Positions 1-7,702 of a DNA stretch of 23,046 nucleotides are shown here, one piece after another. Source of the stretch: an uncultured Clostridia bacterium. Its GTDB lineage: Bacteria > Bacillota > Clostridia > Christensenellales > Aristaeellaceae. The first letter of the stretch is position 1, and each line of letters begins with the position of its first letter. The stretch is taken from NCBI GenBank assembly GCA_934636425.1, contig CAKUAV010000028.1, positions 1-23,046 of the forward strand, written 5' to 3'. Position numbers and translations under genes: made by a program. The notes under the pieces are model-generated. The model made no database searches, had not been told where the DNA came from, and worked only from the letters and a program-made list of their open reading frames with translations.

Positions 1-257
1 CACCGAAGGTCTCGGTATCGTACTTTATGGGGTACCTGAAAGGGAAAAGCAGTATCATGCTGTATGAGCAGTTTGGTGAGTTGAAGTACAAGTATCGGAA
101 TCGAGAATTCTGGTGCCGTGGGTATTATGTAGATACGGTGGGGAAGAACAAACAAAAGATTGCAGAATATATCAGGCATCAGTTGGATGAAGACAAGATG
201 GGGGAACAGATGACGATGTTTGGAAAAGATGACAGCCCTTTTAAGGGCGGCAGGTAA
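1..257 (+). CDS. tnpA: IS200/IS605-family transposase TnpA, 3' part only
   Basis: This is the C-terminal part of the small Y1 HUH transposase that moves IS200/IS605 elements as single-stranded DNA. The reading frame is open from base 3 and the start lies outside the window. Family landmarks are visible: SYFMGYLKGKSS, then LKYKYRNREFW, GYYVDTVGKN and AEYIRHQL. The Tyr of AEYIRHQ matches the catalytic tyrosine of the family (Tyr127 in ISHp608 TnpA, from memory). The HUH histidines would lie upstream and cannot be checked. The protein ends in a short hydrophilic tail after the catalytic helix, as in many Clostridia copies. No accessory tnpB follows, so it looks like the IS200 (tnpA-only) type. 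Whether it is intact depends on sequence to the left. Confidence 0.9.
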   Translation, partial: PKVSVSYFMGYLKGKSSIMLYEQFGELKYKYRNREFWCRGYYVDTVGKNKQKIAEYIRHQLDEDKMGEQMTMFGKDDSPFKGGR

Positions 258-372
258 CAGAGCCGCCCGTCTATAACGGGCTATAAGTAACAATCCTACG
301 CAAATGGCAGATCGTACCATGCGCCTGCGAGGGCGCTGCTAGTAGTCTAGAGCTTTGCCCGCATATGAAAAA

Positions 373-391
373 CCACCGGCTCCGCCGGTGG
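373..391. repeat. Terminal hairpin of the IS200-type element
   Basis: Perfect 8-bp stem CCACCGGC / GCCGGTGG with a TCC loop. It sits downstream of tnpA where the right-end recognition hairpin is expected. It could also terminate transcription, but no U run follows directly. Confidence 0.7.
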
Positions 392-464
392 ATGGTTATT
401 CGTGCGCAGCGCTGCGAGAGGCTCGTCCGCGCTGACGCGGCGCAGCGCCGGTATTTTTCATATG

Positions 465-1250
465 CTCGTGAATTGTCAGCCGGCGCGGCGATAAGTGCCT
501 GCCGGTTATAGCTCCGGCACAGGCGTTGGTGCGCGCGGGGAAACGGCAGGGATAATTTGGTAATTCGGAATGCGGAGTTCGGAATGCGGAATTGGGGCGC
601 GGGGAAACGGCGGAGCGGGCAATGCAGAATGCGGAGTTCGAAATGCGGAATTGGGGCGCGGGGAACGATCACCTCAGGCGATGCGTTTCTATTGCGGCGC
701 TTTGTCGTCGGTTTGCGTTTGGAGATGCGGTTCTGCTGCAACGCTTTCCATCGGTTCGCGCTTGGCGATGCGGTTCTGGCGGGGCGTTTTGCTATCGATC
801 TATGCCATTGTTTGCAGTTCTGTTGTCGCGTTTACCGTCGGTTCACGCCTGCTGTTTGTCTCGCGACAAACAGGACGGCTTGCGGAATCTTGCGTTCCTA
901 TTCCGCCGGGGCGAGATCGCCTTTGTGCGTTCTCGCAGTGTCGGTGCGGTTATCTGCCTTTGTGGGTTCACTTCGGGTTTGCGCGTTTCTTGCAGGCGAT
1001 CCCGACGGGTTACTGGGAACACGGGGAAACGGGGCTGGCGGCGCGGCGCTTGTGCGTCTTTGCGCAATCGCATTGGCTTTGAAATGCTTTCCGCGGGGAG
1101 TACGTTGAGGCAAAATGTGGAAGCCGCACTGCGGCCGCCCCAGACTGCGCCAAAGAGTCGAATGTGGAAGCGGCACTGCCGCCTCTCTGGACTCTCTTCA
1201 CACTGCGGCGGGTTGCTTTAGTGCGTGTTCGCCGCGCCGTCACTCGGGTA
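465..1250 (-). repeat. Long non-coding repeat block, copy L
   Basis: About 0.8 kb without a credible gene. Many short frames are open on both strands, but they overlap each other, lack ribosome binding sites and are built from imperfect short repeats such as GCGGTTCTG and GGCGCGGGGAA. From about 465 onward the block is collinear with 16640-17762. Shared landmarks in order are CCGGCACAGGCGT, ACAAACAGGACGGCTTGCG, GAGATCGCCTT, CGTTCTCGCAGTGTCGGTG, TTCTTGCAGGCGAT and CGCGGGGAGTA. It is therefore a diverged duplicated non-coding element. The strand is given as minus because it lies downstream of a minus-strand gene and its terminator. Confidence 0.75.
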
Positions 1251-1253
1251 CAC

Positions 1254-1293
1254 GGAAAGACCCGTCCGGCTCTAATCTATGGCCGGGCGGGTC
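1254..1293 (-). terminator. Rho-independent terminator closing the array behind the DMT permease gene
   Basis: Read on the minus strand, GACCCGCCCGGC pairs with GCCGGACGGGTC around a 10-nt loop and is followed by UUUCC. It lies about 440 bp beyond the permease stop codon, at the far end of a hairpin repeat array. The same stem, with changes on both arms, recurs at 17766-17805, and a relative with a longer loop is at 14319-14376. Confidence 0.7.
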
Positions 1294-1736
1294 GTGCTGT
1301 ATTGCAATGATGCCAATTCATTCAATCGTCCAGACTCAAGCCGCCCTCAAGCGGCGCGGAAAATGTGGAAGCGGCACTGCCGCCGGGTTGCGTGCGCGAA
1401 GCGGAGTGGAAGCCGCACTGCGGCTGGCCGGGCGGGTCGGACTGTATGCAACCAACATTTCTTACTTTGCGCGGCAGCAAGTGGAACCGGCACAGCCGGC
1501 GAGCCGCCCCAAGCGGCGCGGAAAATGTGGAAGCCAGCACTGCCGCCGGGTTGCGTGCGCGGAGCGGTGTGGAAGCTACACTGCGGCTGGCCGGGCGGGT
1601 CGGGCTGTATTGCGATGTTACCTACACGTGCCAACGTCCAGACTCGAGCCGCCCCAAGCGGCGCGGAAAATGTGGACGCGGCACTGCCGCCGGGTTGCGT
1701 GCGCGAAGCGGAGTGGAAGTCGGCACAGCCGCCGGC
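1294..1736 (-). repeat. Structured hairpin repeat array A1, abutting the permease stop codon
   Basis: Three imperfect units begin at GGCCGGGCGGGTC (1281, 1426, 1589; spacings 145 and 163). Each unit has a hairpin GCCGC-loop-GCGGC (for example 1340-1355) and one or two copies of GTGGAAGC followed by a 5-bp stem with a 3-nt loop. Perfectly paired small stems lie at 1371-1383, 1412-1424, 1487-1499 and 1678-1690. The array stops exactly at the TAG of the permease gene. In the transcript it would form a long folded 3' untranslated region. Confidence 0.8.
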
Positions 1737-2645
1737 CTACTTGAAAATATTCAGGCAGATCATTGCCACGCCGGCCAGCGCAATGCCGATCAGGCATTTC
1801 ACGGTGATTTTCTCCTTGAAGAATATGCGGCACATTATCAGCGACAGTATCAGCGAGCCGCCCTGACACACCGGATAGAGCAGCGCCGGGTTCATCAGCG
1901 CGCCCGCCAGCGTCTTGAAATACGAATTCGCAAACAGACAAACTGCCATCACCACAATGTAGCCGATCACCTTGCCGGGCAGCGCCACGCGCCTTTCGCC
2001 GCCCTCGGCCGCAGTGCGCGCCCGCAAATCGGTGACCAGCAATATCGCGCCCAGCGTCAGCGCCGCAAATACATAGGTGTAAAAGCTGAACGCCGCCGCA
2101 TCGCCGGCAGGGAAGGCGTGTGTAAACCATTTCTGTGAAAAGTCGACAAGACCGTTGCACAGCCCGCAGGCAATCAGCAGCAGCAGCGCGGCGAGACTCA
2201 TTTTGCCGTTCAGCGAGCTGTTGTAGGAGGACATGACGAACGATGCGGCCACCAGCATCGCCATGAACAGCCACTGGATCGGGCGAATGGCGGCGTTGAA
2301 GGCCAGTCGGCAGGCCAGCACTGTGACGATTGTGCCCAGCGTCAGGAAGACGTCCACCATCATGTAGGCGTTTTTGCGCACAGTCAGCTGCCAGAACACC
2401 ACAAAGCCCACCGTGCACACGCCGCCGCACAGCGCGGGCAGCAGCGCCGCGGGCGTCACGGCCAGCGCGGAAATATTGCCGCGCGCCAGCAGCAGCAGCG
2501 CGGATATGACCACGCACAGCGTCATCCTCAGCAGATTTTGCCGGAAGGAATCCTCAACCGTCTTCACATAGCCGCTGGTTTTTTTGCCGCAATAGCCCTT
2601 GGTCGCGCCGGACAGCAGCACCAGCGCGAGGAAAAAATAAGCCAT
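1737..2645 (-). CDS. EamA/DMT-superfamily permease
   Basis: A 302-residue integral membrane protein of the drug/metabolite transporter type. About ten hydrophobic segments run through the whole length, starting with MAYFFLALVLLSGATKG. There are two rough halves, the second ending in a segment around MCRIFFKEKITVKCLIGIALAGVAMI, which is the typical last-helix pair of EamA proteins (KEK followed by a Gly-rich helix). A GGAG-type ribosome binding site sits about 10 bases before the ATG. The substrate cannot be told from sequence. The gene lies downstream of the mutarotase-like gene on the same strand, with a repeat-filled gap of about 400 bp, so it may be transcribed alone. Its TAG stop is directly followed by hairpin array A1, and the last residues (NIFK) are not repeat-derived. 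Confidence 0.8.
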   Translation of the reverse strand: MAYFFLALVLLSGATKGYCGKKTSGYVKTVEDSFRQNLLRMTLCVVISALLLLARGNISALAVTPAALLPALCGGVCTVGFVVFWQLTVRKNAYMMVDVFLTLGTIVTVLACRLAFNAAIRPIQWLFMAMLVAASFVMSSYNSSLNGKMSLAALLLLIACGLCNGLVDFSQKWFTHAFPAGDAAAFSFYTYVFAALTLGAILLVTDLRARTAAEGGERRVALPGKVIGYIVVMAVCLFANSYFKTLAGALMNPALLYPVCQGGSLILSLIMCRIFFKEKITVKCLIGIALAGVAMICLNIFK

Positions 2646-2750
2646 ATCCGCTCCAACTCCGTTTCATTGGTGTATTGGCCGGCCTTCCGCGTCTATTCGC
2701 GCGGCGCCTGAAAGTCCATAATTAAACACCGGCGCGCCGCGCTTACTTGC

Positions 2751-2964
2751 CAGCGCGCACATTTGCAGAAGTGTGCCGTGCTTTACGCGCACAGCTACGC
2801 GACGACCGCACAGCACTTCACTCAGCCGGAAACCACACGATTTGCGCTCTGAACTTGCTGCATGAAACGCCAAAATTGCCGCACATTGCATCGTCAGCGC
2901 GCACATTTGCAGAAGTGCGCCGTGTTTTGCGCGCACAGCCACGCGACGACCGCACAGCACTTCA
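2751..2964. repeat. 70-bp direct repeat, two copies 144 bp apart
   Basis: The 2646-3051 gap between the permease and mutarotase-like genes holds no credible gene. Copies at 2751-2820 and 2895-2964 both run from CAGCGCGCACATTTGCAGAA to CGCACAGCACTTCA and differ at only a few bases. The open frames across it are short, overlapping and unsupported. Confidence 0.85.
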
Positions 2965-3051
2965 TCCTGTTGAAGCGCACGATTCGCGCCATGATTTACG
3001 CGCCATCGCGCCCAGCCGGCGACGCATCCTTCGGGCAATCGCAAGCCGGCG

Positions 3052-3918
3052 TTACGCCTCGAACGTCCAGACGCGCGACCAGTCGGTGCTTTCGCCCGGC
3101 TGCAGCAGTATGTGATGGAACGCCTCGGCGCTCACGACGTGATTAAGTCCCCACACGGTCAGCCGCACCGGCGCAAAATCGACCGTTTCGCTGATCGCCG
3201 CGCGGCTTTCGTCGTGATAGAGCCGCCACGCATAGCCGTCCACAGGCTGCACGTCCTCAAATACATTGAAGAACGTTGCATCGGGCGCTTTGGCCCAGGT
3301 CACGCCGTCCTTTTCGGCGGTGAGGTGCGATTTTTCGTCCGGCGCGATCGTCCGGACGCAGGGCAGAGCGAGGTGATAGCGCTCGTCCACCGGCAGATCG
3401 CCCAGCGCGACGAAATTGTGGCAGAACTCGAGCATATCCAGCGGCTTTTCGCCCTGATTTTCGAAATGCACGCTCAGCGTCAGCCGGTTGCCGTCGGCGC
3501 GCAGCAGGCGACACTCGCGATAGGCGATTCCGCCCCGCATATCGCTCTCGGTCACGAATAGCGCGCGATCGTCCTGCACTGTGACGATCGTATCAAGCGG
3601 GCGATAAGGCGAGCGGTCGGTGAAAAACCACGGCTTTTCGCCGCGCACAATGTAGCCCACGCCGGGCTTGACGAATTCTTCGCCGACATTTACGGCCATC
3701 TCCGCGCCCGGACAGATCAGCTCGCAGCACAGCCCCGCGCCGTTTGTCGTGGGCTTCGCCGGATCGAGCTGCTCCGGCCGCCCGAAATGCACGCCCTTAT
3801 ACGTTACGTCGGGCACAAACGCGCTGTGGTCAAAACGCGTGCGGGCGTACTCACGGCTTTCGGGCATGAGCACGGTCGCGCTCAAATCGCCCGAGGAAAT
3901 CACAAATCGATCGTTCAC
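3052..3918 (-). CDS. Galactose-mutarotase-like (aldose 1-epimerase superfamily) protein
   Basis: A 288-residue soluble protein that looks like the beta-sandwich sugar-binding fold of aldose epimerases and related glycan proteins. Supporting features are alternating beta segments, TLSVHFENQGEKPLDMLEFC in the middle and the C-terminal HHILLQPGESTDWSRVW, which resembles the end of mutarotase-like proteins. I cannot point with certainty to the catalytic His and Glu, so the enzymatic role is uncertain. The frame is open upstream to an ATG at 3993. However, GTG at 3918 is preceded by GGAGG with good spacing and the extra N-terminal residues look non-native, so GTG is chosen. It is divergent from the GH27 gene, which suggests a shared galactoside context. 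Confidence 0.65.
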   Translation of the reverse strand: MNDRFVISSGDLSATVLMPESREYARTRFDHSAFVPDVTYKGVHFGRPEQLDPAKPTTNGAGLCCELICPGAEMAVNVGEEFVKPGVGYIVRGEKPWFFTDRSPYRPLDTIVTVQDDRALFVTESDMRGGIAYRECRLLRADGNRLTLSVHFENQGEKPLDMLEFCHNFVALGDLPVDERYHLALPCVRTIAPDEKSHLTAEKDGVTWAKAPDATFFNVFEDVQPVDGYAWRLYHDESRAAISETVDFAPVRLTVWGLNHVVSAEAFHHILLQPGESTDWSRVWTFEA

Positions 3919-3951
3919 GATGCTTGTCCTCCAACAACAGATTTCGCCATC

Positions 3952-3980
3952 ATTATAACACACTTCGCGCCGAAACGGAA
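3952..3980 (-). promoter_or_regulatory. Possible promoter of the mutarotase-like gene
   Basis: On the minus strand TATAAT (3952-3957) lies 17 bases from a weak -35 candidate TTCCGT. The start codon is about 35 bases downstream of the -10 box. The -10 is a consensus match; the -35 is poor. Confidence 0.4.
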
Positions 3981-3998
3981 CAGCCCCGGCCAATTTTT

Positions 3999-4470
3999 TG
4001 CAAGCAATCGCTTCCTATTGTATAGGCGCGCTGCGACGACTTGCGGCAGACGATTGCTCCCCGCTTAGCGCAAACGCCTTCGATCAAACAAGTTTTCACG
4101 AAGAGTTTCGACCAATCGCTTTTCATTATATAGGCGTATTTCGCCCGCGTCGAGTGAAGCGTTGATCAGGGAAGCGTCCCATGCCTGCGCTCAGCGCATT
4201 TTGTCATGCCGCTTTCGCCTCCACTTTCCGATTAACGCACACGCTCTCAATATGTCGAGCCGCGAGGGAAAAGTGCCGCCTTTCACACACAGCCGTTCGC
4301 GCCTTCACTTCTCGTTTTGACACTGACTCCTTCTGTCATCCGAGTTTTTGAGAAGAATTGCGGCAGACGCTTGCTTGCCGCGCGGCGCAAACGCCTTCGA
4401 TCATCACAGCTTTCACGAAGTGTTGCGCCAATCACTTCCTATTATATAAGCGCATTTCGCCTGAACCGAG
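3999..4470. repeat. About 107-bp repeats carrying AT-rich boxes in the divergent region
   Basis: Two good copies start at TTGCGGCAGACG (4041 and 4358) and run about 110 bp to ATTTCGCC. A partial copy (3999-4030) precedes the first at a spacing of about 107. Each includes CGCAAACGCCTTCGATCA, TTTCACGAAG and a box of the type CCTATTATATAAGCG, which reads as TATAAT or TACAAT on the minus strand. The 4152-4357 interval shows nothing I can identify. No gene is supported anywhere in 3919-4709. Confidence 0.8.
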
Positions 4471-4532
4471 CCGGACAAAGCAGAGAGCGTCAAGTTTCGC
4501 GCAAAAGCGACGCTGCGTATCTGAATTTCTTC

Positions 4533-4561
4533 TTGCATTGCGGCGCGAAATGCAGTATGAT
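4533..4561 (+). promoter_or_regulatory. Probable promoter of the GH27-SGNH operon
   Basis: TTGCAT (4533-4538) and TATGAT (4556-4561) are separated by 17 bases, close to the sigma-A consensus. This leaves a leader of about 140 nt before the GH27 start, containing a small hairpin GCCGA/TCGGC near 4637. No riboswitch is recognised in it. Confidence 0.55.
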
Positions 4562-4709
4562 ATAGAAGGATGTTAAACTTCCGTTTCGTCTGGTGCTTTG
4601 AGGCTTCGCGCTGAAGTCCATCGCCCCGAATTCAATGCCGATGATTCGGCAAATTGTACAGGCTCCGCCCACCCGGGGCGCGCCAACACTGCATGAAAAG
4701 GAGTGCTGA

Positions 4710-6140
4710 ATGATGAGCCAAATCGATCTCGCCCCCGCACGCGCCGCCCGCGAAGGCGCGCCGCTGTTCACCTGCCCCTCCGTCTGGGGCGTGTCGCCCG
4801 AAAAGCCGATATTGTTCCGCATTCCGCTCTTGGGCGAGCGGCCGATGCGCGTCACCGCCCGCCATCTGCCCGAGGGCGTGCAGCTCGACGAGGAGCGGGG
4901 CATATTGACCGGGAGTGCCGCGCAGGGCGAGTATGCCGTGCGTCTGCGTGCCGAAAATCGGCTGGGCGCGGCGGAAAAGACGCTCGTGCTGCGCGTTGAG
5001 CCGGACGGCGCGCTCCGTACGCCGCTGCTGGGCTTCACCAGCTGGAACGCCTACGCCAACACCGTGACGCAGGACAAAATTCTCGAGTCGGCGCGCATAA
5101 TGGACGAGAGCGGGCTGGCCGATTTTGGCTATCAGTACGTCAACATCGACTCCTGCTGGCAGGGGCGCTACTGGGGCGGCAAGATCGACGCCATTCAGCC
5201 CAACGAAAAATTCCCCGACATGAAAGGACTGATCGACGCGATTCACGCGCTCGGCCTGAAGGTCGGCATCTATTCCACGCCCATGCAGAAGGCCTGGGGC
5301 GACGAAAATCTGCCCGGCTGCACGCGCGGCAGGCTCGATCCGGCCTATGCGCAGACTTATTTCGGTGTGGGCGAGGAGCATATGGAGGCGCAAAATGCGC
5401 AGCAGTGGGCCGAGTGGGGCGTCGATTATCTCAAATACGACTGGTCGCCCTGCGATGTGAAGAACGCCGAGCTGATGAAAAAGGCGCTTCTTTCGCAGAA
5501 CCGCGACATTCCGCTGTGCGTCACAGTCCGCGCGGGCAAGGAGCACGCCGATTGGTGGAAGAACAACTGCTGCTCGTGGCGCGACAACGGCGATTCGAAC
5601 AGCGAATGGCCGAACGTGCTCACGCGCTTTGAGAGCGACGACTGGGCGGCGCACATCATGCCCGGCCACTATTTCGATCAGGATATGCTCGAAACTGGCG
5701 TGACCGTGTGGCACGAAAACCGGCTGACCGAGGACGAGCAGCTCATTGCCTATTCCATACGCGCGATGTTCCCATCGCCGATACAGATCAGCTGCGATTT
5801 GACGCGGCTCACCGAATTCGATCGCGCGCTGCTTATGAACGAAGAGGTCATCGCGGTCAATCAGGACGAGCTGTCGGTCGGCGCAGTCTGCATCGAGGAG
5901 AAAACGACGCGCAAGGCCGACCGCAGCGTCGAGCGCCGGCTGAAGGTCTATGCCCGCCCGCTGGAAAACGGCGACACGGCCATATGCGCGTTCAATCTGG
6001 GCGAGGTGGCCGAGACGGTCGCGCAGCCGGCAAAACGCGCGCGCGATCTGTGGGCGAAGAAGGATCTGAGCATCGAAAACGGCTGCGTGACGGTTACGCT
6101 GCCGCCGCACACCGTGCGCATGCTGCGCCTGAGCCGGTAA
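4710..6140 (+). CDS. GH27 alpha-galactosidase with N-terminal Ig-like domain
   Basis: A 476-residue glycoside hydrolase of family 27, which removes terminal alpha-galactose with retention. Residues about 20-97 look like an Ig-like (He_PIG-type) domain. The TIM barrel starts at LLGFTSWNAY (about 106-115). Family signatures follow: VNIDSCWQ, FPDMKGLIDAIHALGLKVGIYS, VDYLKYDW with the nucleophile at Asp244, and CSWRDNGDSN with the likely acid/base at Asp295. A short beta domain closes the protein. No signal peptide is seen, so it is probably cytoplasmic and acts on imported galactosides. Two adjacent ATGs (4710, 4713) both suit the AAGGAG site, and the first is taken. The SGNH gene follows 122 bp downstream without a terminator between. 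Confidence 0.93.
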   Translation: MMSQIDLAPARAAREGAPLFTCPSVWGVSPEKPILFRIPLLGERPMRVTARHLPEGVQLDEERGILTGSAAQGEYAVRLRAENRLGAAEKTLVLRVEPDGALRTPLLGFTSWNAYANTVTQDKILESARIMDESGLADFGYQYVNIDSCWQGRYWGGKIDAIQPNEKFPDMKGLIDAIHALGLKVGIYSTPMQKAWGDENLPGCTRGRLDPAYAQTYFGVGEEHMEAQNAQQWAEWGVDYLKYDWSPCDVKNAELMKKALLSQNRDIPLCVTVRAGKEHADWWKNNCCSWRDNGDSNSEWPNVLTRFESDDWAAHIMPGHYFDQDMLETGVTVWHENRLTEDEQLIAYSIRAMFPSPIQISCDLTRLTEFDRALLMNEEVIAVNQDELSVGAVCIEEKTTRKADRSVERRLKVYARPLENGDTAICAFNLGEVAETVAQPAKRARDLWAKKDLSIENGCVTVTLPPHTVRMLRLSR

Positions 6141-6262
6141 AGCGCGTCGGCAAAGACCGTTCGCGAATATGCGAATATGATCAAACGCCGGCCGTATGCA
6201 CTCGACACTTGTTCCGCGCTGAACGGAATGAATGTATATACAAAGAGAGAAGGAAAAAACTC

Positions 6263-6874
6263 ATGAAAATTCTATTTCAGGGCGACAGCATCACCGACGC
6301 GGGGCGCGACCGCGCCAATATTCACGATCTGGGCCATGGCTATCCGCTCTATGCGGCGGCCGAGCTGCGCGCGCGTCATCCCGAAACGGCGTTCGAATTC
6401 ATCGATCTGGGCATCAGCGGCAATCAGACCAAGGATCTGGTGGCGCGGCTGGAGAGCGACTTTATCGACATTCAGCCGGACGTCGTGTCGATCATGATCG
6501 GCGTGAACGACACGTGGCATCATGCCGCCGACCGCAGCTGGATTCCGAACGACGTGTTTGAAGAGCGCTATCGCACTGTGCTTTCGGCCATTAAGACCCG
6601 CGCGCACGCCAAAATCATGATGATCGAACCCTACATCGTGCCCGTCGAGGATAAAATGTTCTTCTATGAGGATCTCTTCCCGAAGATTCTCGTCGAGCGC
6701 AGGCTGGCGAAGGAGTTCGCCGACGTCTATATGCCGCTGGACGGCCTGCTGGCTCAGCTGGCGATCGACCGGCCGTACAGCGATTTCTCGGACGACGGCG
6801 TGCACCCCAACGCGAGCGGCGCGGCGATCATCGGCAAGCTCTACGCCGATTACATCGAGCCGCTGATCAAGTAA
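6263..6874 (+). CDS. SGNH/GDSL-family hydrolase (probable sugar-ester esterase)
   Basis: A 203-residue enzyme with all four SGNH blocks: GDSIT (Ser9), GISGNQ (Gly53 region), GVND (Asn82) and DGVHPN (Asp178, His181). This makes an active esterase with a Ser-His-Asp triad likely. The family removes acyl groups from lipids or, often in this genomic setting, acetyl groups from glycans. Pairing with GH27 favours the second, which is inference. There is no signal peptide, so it is intracellular. ATG at 6263 follows an AGAAGG site, and the frame extends further upstream only through unrelated sequence inside the GH27 gene. The gene ends the operon at the terminator just downstream. Confidence 0.9.
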   Translation: MKILFQGDSITDAGRDRANIHDLGHGYPLYAAAELRARHPETAFEFIDLGISGNQTKDLVARLESDFIDIQPDVVSIMIGVNDTWHHAADRSWIPNDVFEERYRTVLSAIKTRAHAKIMMIEPYIVPVEDKMFFYEDLFPKILVERRLAKEFADVYMPLDGLLAQLAIDRPYSDFSDDGVHPNASGAAIIGKLYADYIEPLIK

Positions 6875-6884
6875 AGCGCAAAGC

Positions 6885-6924
6885 AAATCGAGGTTTCGAA
6901 GTCATTCGAAGCCTCGATTTTTTT
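6885..6924 (+). terminator. Rho-independent terminator of the GH27-SGNH operon
   Basis: AAATCGAGGTTTCGA (6885-6899) pairs with TCGAAGCCTCGATTT (6906-6920) with a single G-U pair and a 6-nt loop, followed by a run of T. It begins 11 bases after the SGNH stop codon. Confidence 0.92.
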
Positions 6925-6984
6925 GTATAAACATACATTTTGGCGTCGGAACAAAACAGATACAGCATTGCGCCGATCTATAAC

Positions 6985-7440
6985 CACGCAAACCGCGCCC
7001 GCCATGCCAGCCGTACGCCGGATTACGCGCGGTGAATTGCGCGCAAACCCAACGCGCCGCTGTGCACTCACAGGCGCATTGAATCCCGAAGGCCAACGTG
7101 AAGCACAGATTCGGTGAGTGGTTCGGGCACTGTGAGGTGCCGGCAAGACAGCGCGGCATCGCACAAACCGCGCCCGCCATGCCAATCGTATGCCGGATTA
7201 CGCGTAGCGAATTGCGCGCAAACCCAACGCGGCGCTGTGTACTCACAGGCGCATTGAATCCCGAAGGCCAACGTGAAGCACAGATTCGGTGAGTGGTTCG
7301 GGCAATGTGAGGTGCCGACAATACAGCGCGGCATCGCGCAAACCGCGCCCGCCATGCCAACCGCACGCCGGATTACGCGCGGCGAATTGCACGCAAACCC
7401 AACGCGCCGCTGTGCATTTGCAGGCGCATTGAACCCTGAA
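6985..7440. repeat. 175-bp tandem repeat, about 2.6 copies
   Basis: AACCGCGCCCGCCATGCC recurs at 6991, 7166 and 7341, exactly 175 bp apart. Copies also share GGATTACGCG, CAAACCCAACGC, CAGGCGCATTGAA and CACAGATTCGGTGAGTGG. The third copy breaks off near 7440. As 175 is not a multiple of 3, the short frames across it shift at each copy and are not believable proteins. The remainder of the 6925-7702 gap (7441-7702) shows nothing identifiable. Confidence 0.93.
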
Positions 7441-7702
7441 TGGCGATGGGAACGTAATTTTTGATGCGGCGGGGGATCGGCGCTGGAAGGTGCGCTGCAG
7501 AATTGCGATGGGGCGTTCGCGCCGCACATTGCCAATCGCCGACTGACGCAGACGCATCTGTGCGAATCCACACAATGCGCTCTGTGCGCTCAGGCCAACA
7601 GCGCGCTGTCCGCCGCTGTGGCAAAACGGCGAGCAGCGCAAAAAGTTGCAATAGTGCGAATGCCGCACTCGAAGAAGCGCCGTCGCGGGGGCTTTAGCGG
7701 CG

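Larger units (their letters stand above)
1..391 (+). mobile_element. Right end of an IS200/IS605-type insertion sequence
   Basis: The transposase 3' end is followed by about 130 bp of non-coding sequence closing with a strong hairpin, CCACCGGC-TCC-GCCGGTGG at 373-391. Subterminal hairpins of this kind are what TnpA recognises at the ends of IS200/IS605 elements. The exact cleavage site cannot be fixed from one end. The boundary at 391 is therefore the hairpin edge, not a proven element end. Confidence 0.7.

Noticed and set aside
557..1221. Several overlapping plus-strand frames of 170-209 codons
   Set aside because: They lie in non-coding block L, overlap in different frames, are Arg/Cys-rich and repeat-built, and the paralogous block R does not preserve any one frame.
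1254..1740. Integron attC array
   Set aside because: The GC-rich dyads suggested it, but the RYYYAAC/GTTRRRY core sites, cassette genes between sites and an integrase are absent.
3919..3993. Upstream ATG start for the mutarotase-like protein
   Set aside because: The 25 extra residues (MAGAVPFRREVCYN...) do not look like the fold, the region holds the probable -10 box, and GGAGG is correctly placed for the GTG at 3918.
4632..6110. Open frame of 492 codons opposite the GH27 gene
   Set aside because: Shadow of the GH27 coding strand with no family signature.
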